Shown piece after piece: positions 1 to 7,632 of a stretch of DNA of 64,000 nucleotides (positions are counted from its first letter, which is position 1; the number at the start of each line of letters is the position of its first letter). The notes beneath the pieces are model-generated. The model searched no databases. It saw nothing but the letters and a program-made list of their open reading frames with translations, and was not told where the DNA came from. A program made the position numbers and the translations under genes. The DNA comes from UBA1672 sp050633285. Its GTDB lineage: Bacteria > Pseudomonadota > Alphaproteobacteria > Micavibrionales > Micavibrionaceae. The stretch is from the NCBI GenBank assembly GCA_050633285.1, contig JBOEGG010000006.1, positions 1 through 64,000 on the forward strand, given 5' to 3'.

Positions 1-515
1 CCAAAGAAATAACGGCTTTTAATTGGTTTAAGGCCGGCATCCGTAATGGTCTTTTCCATCATCTCAATTGTGTAACGGCGGTAATGCTCTAAGAACACAT
101 CGTGCCCTGACCACATAAATTGAAAAGCTGGCACGGTAATTAAAACCTGACCATCCTCAGGCATAGAGTCTGCATATTCCTTAAGCAAGGCCACATCGTC
201 CGGCACATGCTCTAATACATCCATCATAAGGGTTAAGCTCTGGGTGGTTTTTTCAATAGACTTAACAAACGTGATGGGCTTACCATTCTGATCCTCTTCA
301 CTCTCTTGAGCATAATTGGGATCAACACACACGGCACTCTGGCAGATGTCATGATCTAAAAGCTGACGAGAGAAAATACCGGATCCCGCACCGACATCTA
401 AAACTTCTTCAGATTTTGTGTCACCAAGAAACTTACGCATCGCCTTACCTTTGGATACGTAATACCAATGATCATGTATCTTTTCACCCAGAATATCTTC
501 TTCTTTTAAGTCCAC
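1..515 (-). CDS. Class I SAM-dependent methyltransferase, 3' end cut by window edge
   Basis: The minus strand is open from a GTG at 515 to the window edge (171 codons, no stop). The segment VLDVGAGSGIFSRQLL near residue 36 is the glycine-rich SAM-binding loop of class I methyltransferases. DVLEHVPDD near residue 91 matches the motif-II region of the Methyltransf_11/23 type, followed by LITVPAFQFMWSGHD and EHYRRYT, a pattern common in methyltransferases of surface-glycan or lipid loci. The GTG is supported by an AGGTGAG sequence about 10 bases upstream and by an in-frame stop just before it. It lies 70 bases downstream of lpdA on the same strand. The substrate cannot be inferred. Confidence 0.8.
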   Translation of the reverse strand, partial: MDLKEEDILGEKIHDHWYYVSKGKAMRKFLGDTKSEEVLDVGAGSGIFSRQLLDHDICQSAVCVDPNYAQESEEDQNGKPITFVKSIEKTTQSLTLMMDVLEHVPDDVALLKEYADSMPEDGQVLITVPAFQFMWSGHDVFLEHYRRYTIEMMEKTITDAGLKPIKSRYFF

Positions 516-585
516 GGCTCTATACCCTCACCTGTCTTATATTCATTTTAAAGAAAAGCATTTAAACATATGCAGGTATGAAACG

Positions 586-1986
586 CTAGAAATGTATAGC
601 TTTATCATAGGCCGCCAAAACGCTTTCATGCATCATCTCAGACAAGGTCGGGTGTGGGAATATTGTGTGCATCAATTCTGCTTCTGTTGTCTCCAACGTT
701 TTCGCAACGCCATAGCCCTGTATCATTTCTGTAACTTCTGCACCAATCATATGCGCGCCAAGGAGCTCTCCGGTCTTCTCATCAAATATGGTTTTGACAA
801 GTCCCTCCGGCTCACCCAATGCAATGGCTTTACCATTTCCGACGAATGGAAAGCGGCCAACTTTGATCTTATAGCCCTGTTCTTTTGCCGCTTTTTCCGT
901 TAGACCAACTGAGGCAATCTGCGGGTGGCAATATGTACATCCTGGAATATTCAATTTGTTAAGCGGGTGCACATCTTTTTGCGCCGCGATTTTTTCAATA
1001 CAAATGATGCCCTCATGTGATGCCTTGTGCGCAAGCCAAGGTGCACCGGTAACATCACCAATGGCATAAACACCCTTTTCATCGGTTTCTAACCACTCAT
1101 TTGTGATTATATGACCACGATCAAGCTTAACTTTAGTTTTTTCAAGTCCGATATCCTCGGTATTGGCCGTAATACCAACTGCAGAGATAACAACATCAAC
1201 GGTAATTTTCTCCGTACCCTTTGCAGTTTCAACACTGACTGTTACATCCTTTTTAGATTTATCAAGCTTGGTAACTTTTGCACCCGTCATAATTTTCATA
1301 CCCTGTTTTGTGAACGCCTTATACGCCATCGCGGATATTTCCTCATCCTCAACAGGAAGAACACGATCCATCACTTCAACAACGGTAACATCCGCCCCCA
1401 TGGAACGGTAAAAGCTCGCAAATTCAATACCAATTGCTCCGGAGCCAACAACTAACAGAGATTTAGGCATCTCTGTAGGTACCATTGCCTCCTTATATGT
1501 CCAAACAAGCTTACCATCAGGCTCTAACCCGGGTAGAACGCGCGCTCGTGCGCCTGTGGCCACAATAATATGCTTGGCAGATAGTGTTTCGATTACTTTC
1601 CCGTCTTTTTCAACGGTTAATTTACCTTTGCCTTGAAGCTTACCCCAGCCATCAAAAACGGTAACTTTATTCTTTTTAAGCAAGTGACCAATACCGCCGG
1701 AAAGTTGTTTTGCAACGCCGCGTGAGCGTTCAACTATTTTCTTAATATCAAAGCTTATCTCCTTGGCAGATAAACCAAATTCTTCTAAGCGATGAAGCAT
1801 ATGGAATGTTTCACTAGAACGTAAAAGTGCTTTTGTTGGGATACACCCCCAATTTAAACAAATACCACCCAGGTGATTGGCTTCTACAACCGCTGTTTTC
1901 ATGCCTAATTGCGCTGCGCGTATCGCCGCAACATATCCACCGGGGCCACCACCGATAACAATAACATCAAAATTTTTATCGCTCAT
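586..1986 (-). CDS. lpdA: Dihydrolipoyl dehydrogenase (E3)
   Basis: FAD-dependent E3 that reoxidises dihydrolipoyl groups of 2-oxoacid dehydrogenase complexes with NAD+. The 466 residues are full length for the family. The N-terminal FAD-binding segment is IGGGPGGYVAAIRAAQLG (from residue 11). The redox disulfide is GGICLNWGCIPTK with Cys43 and Cys48. An NAD-binding GSGAIGIEF lies near residue 180 and the C-terminal active-site pair His445/Glu450 sits in FPHPTLSE. It is the last gene of the pdh cluster, separated from pdhC by a LOG-family gene. From its position it most likely serves pyruvate dehydrogenase and may be shared with other lipoyl complexes. Confidence 0.97.
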   Translation of the reverse strand: MSDKNFDVIVIGGGPGGYVAAIRAAQLGMKTAVVEANHLGGICLNWGCIPTKALLRSSETFHMLHRLEEFGLSAKEISFDIKKIVERSRGVAKQLSGGIGHLLKKNKVTVFDGWGKLQGKGKLTVEKDGKVIETLSAKHIIVATGARARVLPGLEPDGKLVWTYKEAMVPTEMPKSLLVVGSGAIGIEFASFYRSMGADVTVVEVMDRVLPVEDEEISAMAYKAFTKQGMKIMTGAKVTKLDKSKKDVTVSVETAKGTEKITVDVVISAVGITANTEDIGLEKTKVKLDRGHIITNEWLETDEKGVYAIGDVTGAPWLAHKASHEGIICIEKIAAQKDVHPLNKLNIPGCTYCHPQIASVGLTEKAAKEQGYKIKVGRFPFVGNGKAIALGEPEGLVKTIFDEKTGELLGAHMIGAEVTEMIQGYGVAKTLETTEAELMHTIFPHPTLSEMMHESVLAAYDKAIHF

Positions 1987-2049
1987 GAGATATACCTTCT
2001 ACTATTAGAATTTTTAAGAATACGGGAATTCGTAGGATTGTTTTTTAGT

Positions 2050-2583
2050 TTATTCACTCAAAACATCATCAAAAAACTGTTCAATATGGCTTAATGATTG
2101 TGCACGTAACGGGTCTTCCGGAAATTTGTCGAATGCATCATCAGGGCCAAATAAGATGAGAGGTTTATTATACATCAATGCAAGTGAAACTTCATTTCGC
2201 GTTCCAAACGATCCGGGTAAAATAACCAACGCCTTACTCGTCATAACATTTACGAGATTACGACTAAATGGCATAGTATCACTTTGTGCTTTCGCACTTA
2301 ACGGGGTAATCATTGGGATTTCAATATAAGGATTAGGATATTCTTCTTCATCTAATTTTTGCCCCTTATAGTCCACAGCAGGTAAGATCCCGATTGTGAC
2401 ACCCTTACGTTCCGCCGTATTGGTATAGCTTTTGGCGACTTCCGTCATGACACCACCACCGGCGCCCGTCAAAAGATTGTATCCACGCCGCGCAATCAGC
2501 TCTCCGACAGGTTTGGAATATTCGTCCCATGAATGCTCATGAGAACCCATTACACCAACGATCGGATACCTGTTTACATTCAT
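2050..2583 (-). CDS. LOG/SLOG-family Rossmann-fold protein
   Basis: A 177-residue protein with the layout of the LOG (lysine decarboxylase-like / TIGR00725-like) family: an N-terminal beta-strand followed by GVMGSHEHS, a glycine-rich GAGGGVM near residue 60, and LPGSFGTRNEVSLAL near residue 122. The last corresponds to the family PGGxGTxxE motif, with Ser replacing the second Gly. Characterised relatives hydrolyse nucleoside 5'-monophosphates to base plus ribose 5-phosphate; others bind nucleotides. The exact substrate here is unknown. The gene starts 2 bases after the pdhC stop and precedes lpdA by 63 bases, so it is probably co-transcribed with PDH genes, which is not the usual content of this operon. 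Confidence 0.8.
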   Translation of the reverse strand: MNVNRYPIVGVMGSHEHSWDEYSKPVGELIARRGYNLLTGAGGGVMTEVAKSYTNTAERKGVTIGILPAVDYKGQKLDEEEYPNPYIEIPMITPLSAKAQSDTMPFSRNLVNVMTSKALVILPGSFGTRNEVSLALMYNKPLILFGPDDAFDKFPEDPLRAQSLSHIEQFFDDVLSE

Positions 2584-2585
2584 TT

Positions 2586-3851
2586 TTACACCAACATACT
2601 TACCGGGTTTTCTATATATTTCTTAAATATCTGCAGATATTCCGCACCGACTGCGCCATCAACACAGCGGTGGTCAACGGATAATGTGCAGTTCATAACA
2701 GTCTTGATTTCAATTTGACCGTTCACAACGATCGGGCGTTGCTCACCTGCCCCGATGGCAAGGATACAGCCCTGCGGCGGGTTAACGATTGCGGCAAACT
2801 CTTTAACACCAAACATACCCAGATTGGAAATAGAGAATGATCCACCCTGAAACTCTTCAGGTTTTAATTTATTCTCACGAGCACGTCCTGCAAGGTCTTT
2901 CATCTCACCAGAGATATCCTTTAGACCTTTGTTCTGTGCAGCTTTCACAATGGGAGTGATAAGCCCCGTAGGAGTAGAAACAGCAACTGAAATATCTGCA
3001 TCAAAATACTGCGCGATTGCATCATCAGTCCATGAAACATTCGCCGCAGGGTAAGCCTTCAAGGCCATAGCTGCCGCTTTGATAATAAAATCATTTACAG
3101 AAAGCTTAAACGTGCCATTCGCTTTGTCATTAATGTCTTTACGCGCAGAAAGCAAACTGTCCAATACACATTCCACAGTTAAGTAAAAATGCGGCACATT
3201 TTGTTTTGATTCCGTTAGGCGTTTGGCAACGACTTTTCGAATGTTATTATTCGGTAATTCCTTATATGCCATACCATAGATGTTTGTTTTTACATCAGGA
3301 TCATCATATGCCGTAGATGTTGGAGCGGCGGCTACGGAAGGTGCCGGAGCAGCTTTTGCATTCTCAACATCGACCTTAACAATACGACCACGTGGCCCTG
3401 ATCCTTTTACGGTAGAGAGATCAATACCGGCATTTGCTGCTAAACGCTTGGCAAGTGGTGAGGCAAAAATACGTCCGCCGCTTTGTGCTACATTTTGTGG
3501 TGTTTTCGCAACTGTATTTTGTGCAGGTTTAGCTGTCTCTGTCTTTTCTTCAATGACGGGAGCTTTTGGTGTGGGGGCAGAGACATCACCAATATCATCT
3601 GCACTTTCACCGTCTTCCAATAAAACGGCAATGACATCATTTACCGGAACATTATCTGTACCTGATTGAACAAGGATTTTTCCTATAATACCTTCATCAA
3701 CGGCTTCTACCTCCATTGTGGCTTTATCTGTTTCAATCTCGGCAATAACATCACCGGATTCAACTGAATCACCTTCGGATTTCAACCATTTTGCAAGAGT
3801 TCCTTCTGTCATTGTTGGTGACAGAGCCGGCATAGTAATATTTATTGGCAT
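2586..3851 (-). CDS. pdhC: Pyruvate dehydrogenase E2, dihydrolipoyl acetyltransferase
   Basis: E2 core of the PDH complex, transferring acetyl from lipoate to CoA. Domains in order: one lipoyl domain (1-80, lipoyl-lysine Lys43 in ETDKATMEVE), a Pro/Thr/Ala linker, the E3/E1-binding domain (about 128-165, with ASPLAKRLA and KGSGPRGRI), a second Ala/Pro linker, and the acyltransferase domain ending with DHRCVDG, giving catalytic His394 and Asp398. The length of 421 is normal for an alphaproteobacterial single-lipoyl E2. Its lipoyl domain is very close to that of PdhB. It is separated from pdhB by an opposite-strand gene, so it probably needs its own promoter; a candidate is at 3896-3924. Confidence 0.97.
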   Translation of the reverse strand: MPINITMPALSPTMTEGTLAKWLKSEGDSVESGDVIAEIETDKATMEVEAVDEGIIGKILVQSGTDNVPVNDVIAVLLEDGESADDIGDVSAPTPKAPVIEEKTETAKPAQNTVAKTPQNVAQSGGRIFASPLAKRLAANAGIDLSTVKGSGPRGRIVKVDVENAKAAPAPSVAAAPTSTAYDDPDVKTNIYGMAYKELPNNNIRKVVAKRLTESKQNVPHFYLTVECVLDSLLSARKDINDKANGTFKLSVNDFIIKAAAMALKAYPAANVSWTDDAIAQYFDADISVAVSTPTGLITPIVKAAQNKGLKDISGEMKDLAGRARENKLKPEEFQGGSFSISNLGMFGVKEFAAIVNPPQGCILAIGAGEQRPIVVNGQIEIKTVMNCTLSVDHRCVDGAVGAEYLQIFKKYIENPVSMLV

Positions 3852-3895
3852 GAGCGATCTATATTCACATTAAATTTGATAAAACTAGTGCTTCT

Positions 3896-3924
3896 TTTAT
3901 AAACTGTTATCAATGCATTTCCAA
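3896..3924 (-). promoter_or_regulatory. Candidate sigma70 promoter of pdhC
   Basis: On the minus strand TTGGAA (3924-3919) and TATAAA (3901-3896) are separated by exactly 17 bases and lie about 45 bases upstream of the pdhC start. The opposite-strand gene at 4098-4484 isolates pdhC from pdhAB, which makes a separate promoter likely. Inferred from hexamer similarity and spacing only. Confidence 0.45.
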
Positions 3925-3948
3925 CCATTCTTTCGTTTTTTAACATGC

Positions 3949-3960
3949 CTCGTGCACGAG
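3949..3960. promoter_or_regulatory. Perfect 12-bp palindrome, possible operator
   Basis: CTCGTGCACGAG is a perfect dyad with no spacer. It lies between the candidate pdhC promoter (minus, 3896-3924) and the candidate promoter of the divergent small gene (plus, 4036-4064), where a dimeric repressor could act on both. No regulator can be named from the sequence. Confidence 0.35.
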
Positions 3961-4035
3961 CCTTAAGCACTCGGTTGTATAAAAAGCTAAGAAAGATAGC
4001 TGTGCGCAATATATTAGGTGAATTTGATGAATAAC

Positions 4036-4064
4036 TTGCAATATTATTTCGTAAATACTATGGT
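4036..4064 (+). promoter_or_regulatory. Candidate sigma70 promoter of the 4098 gene
   Basis: TTGCAA (4036-4041), a 17-base spacer and TATGGT (4059-4064) lie directly upstream of the small plus-strand gene, whose likely TTG start is at 4098. The match is moderate; the position and spacer are the main support. Confidence 0.35.
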
Positions 4065-4097
4065 TTTCGATCTAAATATGAGTAAAGGGGATGAAAA

Positions 4098-4484
4098 TTG
4101 AAGAAATCAACAGATGATAATAACGGTGTAAAAGCATATAAAGCGCAAGCTGCATTCGATAGTGCTTCAAATTTCTTGCATACACAGTCCGGAGATCCGG
4201 AGAGAGAACATTTTCGCGACGTCTTACAGGCTGCTGAAAAGTCAGGGATGCCAAGGGATGAGTATATGCCAAGTGGTAAAACATTGACTGAACAACAGTT
4301 AAAAAGTGCTCGCCATGGTGATGCCGTAGATAATTTGACAGATAAAACGAAAAATAATATTGCACTAAGCATCTGTGAAGCTGCGCTTGAATACGGCGCA
4401 CGCGAACCCGAAGCTATTAGTGGTCATGTTGAATACGCACAATCAAAATCTGATCCTGATTACAACGATCATTTTGAACTGTAA
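4098..4484 (+). CDS. Orphan hypothetical protein inside the pdh cluster
   Basis: A 128-residue acidic, soluble-looking protein with no signal peptide, membrane segment or motif that I recognise. It is rich in Ala, Asp, Glu and Lys and probably helical. The likely start is TTG at 4098: an in-frame stop at 4083 rules out a longer reading, an AGGGG element sits 8 bases upstream, and the next in-frame Met is residue 51. It runs opposite to the flanking pdhC and pdhB and its stop abuts the pdhB stop with no gap. The clean Shine-Dalgarno and candidate promoter support a real gene; the function is unknown. Confidence 0.65.
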   Translation: MKKSTDDNNGVKAYKAQAAFDSASNFLHTQSGDPEREHFRDVLQAAEKSGMPRDEYMPSGKTLTEQQLKSARHGDAVDNLTDKTKNNIALSICEAALEYGAREPEAISGHVEYAQSKSDPDYNDHFEL

Positions 4485-5915
4485 TTAATCCGCATAACAA
4501 ACTTTACGTGCCGCAGCCACAATGTCTTTTGGCTGTGGCAGCGCAAGAGCTTCCAGATTTGCAGCATAAGGCATTGGAACATCCGCTCCGCAAACACGTG
4601 TAACCGGCGCATCCAAATAATCAAACGCATGCTCACCGCACAACGCCGCGATTTCTGAGCTAATCCCCGCAAATGGCCAACCTTCTTCGATGGATACAAT
4701 ACGGTTCGTTTTCTTCACACTTTCCAAAATTGTATGGCGATCAAGTGGACGGATTGTGCGTAAGTTAATAACTTCTGCATCAATCCCCTGCTCTGCAAGT
4801 TCTTCTGCCGCTTCCAATGCTTTCCCAACCATAATTGAGTATGCAACAAGCGTAACGTCTGAGCCAGAGCGTTCAATTTTTGCACGGCCGATTGGAATTG
4901 CAAAATCCTCGGATGTAGGTACATCAAAGCTTTGCCCATAGAGCATTTCATTCTCAAGGAATACAACCGGATTTGGATCACGGATCGCGGCCTTCATCAG
5001 GCCTTTTGCATCTGCTGCCGACCATGGGGCGACAACCTTTAATCCCGGTACATGTGCATACCAACTTGCATAACATTGTGAGTGTTGCGCACCAACGCGT
5101 GAAGCTGCACCATTAGGCCCGCGGAAAACAATAGGACAGCCTAGTTTTCCACCCGCCATATAAAGGGTTTTCGCCGCAGAATTGATGATATGGTCAATCG
5201 CCTGCATACCAAAGTTCCACGTCATAAATTCTACGATAGGCTTAAGCCCGTTCATCGCAGACCCTACTGCAATTCCTGCAAAGCCATGCTCGGTAATTGG
5301 GGTGTCAATAACACGCTTTGCGCCAAATTCATCAAGAAGGCCTTGTGAAACTTTGTACGCACCTTGATACTCTGCAACTTCCTCACCCATTAGGTAAACG
5401 CGATCATCTGCACGCATTTCTTCGGCCATTGCATCACGTAATGCATCACGTACGGTGTGAACTTCTGTATCTGTAAAGGAGGCTTCATCAAACGGTGGTG
5501 GTTCAATAATAACGCCTTGAGCATAGAGAATATCACGGTTATCTATGATCGCTCCCGCTGGTTGTTCGGCATCTGAATGTGATATCGCTGCCGAAGTTGC
5601 ATCTTCACTGTCATCATTCGATGGAGATGGGATCACAGCCGCAGAGGATGTATCTATGTCATCCGCACTTTCACCGTCTTCAAGAAGAACAGCAATAGGT
5701 GTGTTAACTGCAACACCCTCTGTTCCTTCATTGATCAGGATTTTCCCTAGGATACCCTCATCAACGGCTTCAACTTCCATTGTCGCTTTATCTGTCTCAA
5801 TTTCGGCAATAACATCGCCGGCCTCAATTGCATCGCCCTCGGACTTTAGCCATTTGGCAAGGTTACCCTCGGTCATTGTTGGTGATAGAGCAGGCATTAA
5901 AATCTGTGTAGGCAT
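4485..5915 (-). CDS. pdhB: Pyruvate dehydrogenase E1 beta with N-terminal lipoyl domain
   Basis: Beta subunit of the E1 heterotetramer that decarboxylates pyruvate with thiamine diphosphate. Residues 1-80 form a lipoyl domain (Lys43 in ETDKATMEVE), an acidic Ser/Asp linker follows to about 145, then a complete E1-beta transketolase domain (MGEEVAEYQGAYKVSQ, DTPITEHGFAGIAVG, GPNGAASRVGAQHS) with its C-terminal domain (RTIRPLDRHTI, EEGWPFAG). The lipoyl fusion is a known alphaproteobacterial feature. The start is 1 base after the pdhA stop, so the two are translated as a pair. Confidence 0.97.
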   Translation of the reverse strand: MPTQILMPALSPTMTEGNLAKWLKSEGDAIEAGDVIAEIETDKATMEVEAVDEGILGKILINEGTEGVAVNTPIAVLLEDGESADDIDTSSAAVIPSPSNDDSEDATSAAISHSDAEQPAGAIIDNRDILYAQGVIIEPPPFDEASFTDTEVHTVRDALRDAMAEEMRADDRVYLMGEEVAEYQGAYKVSQGLLDEFGAKRVIDTPITEHGFAGIAVGSAMNGLKPIVEFMTWNFGMQAIDHIINSAAKTLYMAGGKLGCPIVFRGPNGAASRVGAQHSQCYASWYAHVPGLKVVAPWSAADAKGLMKAAIRDPNPVVFLENEMLYGQSFDVPTSEDFAIPIGRAKIERSGSDVTLVAYSIMVGKALEAAEELAEQGIDAEVINLRTIRPLDRHTILESVKKTNRIVSIEEGWPFAGISSEIAALCGEHAFDYLDAPVTRVCGADVPMPYAANLEALALPQPKDIVAAARKVCYAD

Positions 5916-5916
5916 G

Positions 5917-6963
5917 TTATGCAGTCTCCACTAATATATCGGTCCAAAGCTCGGATACGTCCGGCTCGGGGTTGTCTTGTGCAAATTGTGCGGATTTGTT
6001 GACGATTTCTTTTATCTCTTTATCTATCGCCTTGATATCAGCTTCATCAACGTTTTGTGCTTGAAGCATATCTTTAACCTGCGTGATTGGATCACGCTCT
6101 TCTTTCATCGTAGAAACTTCTTCCTTGCTTCTGTATTTCGCAGGGTCAGACATAGAATGCCCACGATATCGATATGTCATAATTTCAAGGATATACGGCC
6201 CGTTACCGCTGCGGATATAATCCAGAGCTTGGCGCGCAGCTTTTTGAACTGCAAAGACATCCATACCATCCACTTGTTCACCAGGGATACCGTAACCTTC
6301 ACCACGGCGGTAAAGTTGTCCCGCGGATGAGCGTGCAACACTTGTTCCCATACCATATTGGTTATTCTCAATAACAAACAAAGTAGGTAAATCCCATAGA
6401 GCAGCCATATTGTAGCATTCAGCGACCTGCCCCTGATTTGACGCGCCATCACCCATATACGCAATGGAGACACCATTATCTTCTTTATATTTATGTGCAA
6501 ACCCAAGGCCCGCACCTACTGCCGTACCTGCGCCAACGATTCCATGTCCGCCAAAAAAGTTCTTCTCAAGCGAGAACATGTGCATAGAGCCACCTTTCCC
6601 GCGACTATAACCATCCTTACGCCCTGTAAGCTCGGCCATAATACCGTTTGGATCCATGCCACAGGCAAGCATATGCGCGTGGTCGCGGTAAGATGTAACA
6701 ACAGTGTCTTGAGGTTCTTGAACAGAGGAAATCCCCGTCACAACGGCTTCTTGTCCGATATAGAGGTGGCAGAAACCACCGATAAGCCCCATACCGTATA
6801 ATTGCCCTGCTTTTTCCTCAAAACGACGAATTAGCAACATTTCACGATAAAGTGATTTCAGGTCTTCTAACGAAGGCTCTTTCGAAATATTCGATGCGTT
6901 CTTTTTAGAAGATTTCTTCCCTGATTTACTTTGGGATTTAGCTTGGGTTTTAGATGCAGCCAC
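5917..6963 (-). CDS. pdhA: Pyruvate dehydrogenase E1 alpha
   Basis: Alpha subunit of E1. The thiamine-diphosphate/Mg motif begins at GDG 171-173 and ends at Asn200-Asn201 (GDGASNQ ... VIENN). YRYRGHSMSDPAKYR corresponds to the loop that is phosphorylated in mitochondrial E1. A Lys/Ser-rich N-terminal tail of about 28 residues precedes the conserved domain. The start is GTG at 6963, preceded by a near-perfect AGGAGGA Shine-Dalgarno. The gene is followed by pdhB with a 1-base gap. A 160-base leader separates it from ftsB and holds a possible TTGATT-N17-TATGTT promoter on the minus strand. Confidence 0.97.
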   Translation of the reverse strand: MAASKTQAKSQSKSGKKSSKKNASNISKEPSLEDLKSLYREMLLIRRFEEKAGQLYGMGLIGGFCHLYIGQEAVVTGISSVQEPQDTVVTSYRDHAHMLACGMDPNGIMAELTGRKDGYSRGKGGSMHMFSLEKNFFGGHGIVGAGTAVGAGLGFAHKYKEDNGVSIAYMGDGASNQGQVAECYNMAALWDLPTLFVIENNQYGMGTSVARSSAGQLYRRGEGYGIPGEQVDGMDVFAVQKAARQALDYIRSGNGPYILEIMTYRYRGHSMSDPAKYRSKEEVSTMKEERDPITQVKDMLQAQNVDEADIKAIDKEIKEIVNKSAQFAQDNPEPDVSELWTDILVETA

Positions 6964-7123
6964 AGTCTCTTTCCTCCTGATGTATTTTCACATCAAAATA
7001 CCGTTACAGTCATTAAGAGTGCTACACCATTTTATATTGGTTGGCTAGAGAAAAAAGACTATTTTGTGCGGTGCAACATATTGTAAAGAAAGGAAAAAAT
7101 CAACAAAACAGTGACTTTGTAAT

Positions 7124-7435
7124 TTAATTGCTCACAATTACAAACTCGCCTTGCTTGGTATAGCCTAGGATATCTCTGGCTTGCTCTTCAACAAGATCAA
7201 TCGACAGTGAATCAGGGCGCATCATATGCACTTTTTCCTGAGCGTCACTTTTTTTGTTTTTAAGGTGATTTAATGCAATTATTTTTTGCTCATACGCATT
7301 TTTTAAGCTACTTAGTTGTGAATAGCTACGGTCTCCTGACACAGTATGGTATGAAAAATACAAACACAAACACAAACCCGCGATAATTGGCAGGTTTTTT
7401 CGTAAAGATCTGAATGTGTCGTGTTGAACTCTCAT
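7124..7435 (-). CDS. ftsB: FtsB/DivIC-type septum formation initiator
   Basis: A small bitopic division protein of 103 residues: a short basic cytoplasmic N-terminus, one membrane segment (about 15-31, LPIIAGLCLCLYFSYHTV), then a coiled-coil-like stretch (SQLSSLKNAYEQKIIALNHLKN) and the C-terminal VEEQARDILGY typical of FtsB/DivIC. It bridges the divisome through FtsL and FtsQ in the periplasm. Its place between eno and pdhA is the usual alphaproteobacterial one. A terminator after eno (7574-7610) suggests it begins a new transcription unit; a LexA-box match lies 70 bases upstream. Confidence 0.85.
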   Translation of the reverse strand: MRVQHDTFRSLRKNLPIIAGLCLCLYFSYHTVSGDRSYSQLSSLKNAYEQKIIALNHLKNKKSDAQEKVHMMRPDSLSIDLVEEQARDILGYTKQGEFVIVSN

Positions 7436-7504
7436 ATGTGTATAGAATCATATATCGACCTGTGGATCAAGTTGAAAAATATAATAGAGTCAATGGGTTA
7501 TACG

Positions 7505-7519
7505 GAACATATAAGGAAC
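7505..7519 (-). promoter_or_regulatory. Candidate LexA (SOS) box upstream of ftsB
   Basis: On the minus strand the sequence is GTTC-CTTATAT-GTTC, an exact match to the alphaproteobacterial SOS box GTTC-N7-GTTC. It lies between the eno terminator and the ftsB start, the only gene it could control here. About two chance matches are expected in 64 kb over both strands (8 fixed bases), but few should be intergenic, so it is plausible rather than proven. Confidence 0.5.
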
Positions 7520-7573
7520 AAACATAGGTAAGTGACTCATTTGATTCGTTTTTCTAATTGGAAATATTTTTTG

Positions 7574-7610
7574 AAAAAAAACGCCCCATTTTCTCAATAG
7601 GACGCTTTTT
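7574..7610 (-). terminator. Rho-independent terminator of the eno transcript
   Basis: Read on the minus strand, an arm AAAAAGCGTCC pairs with GGGCGTTTTTT through about 11 pairs (two G-T wobbles) around a loop of about 13 bases and ends in a T run. It begins 23 bases past the eno stop and separates eno from ftsB. Confidence 0.8.
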
Positions 7611-7632
7611 GTATAAATAACGCAAGTTTGCT

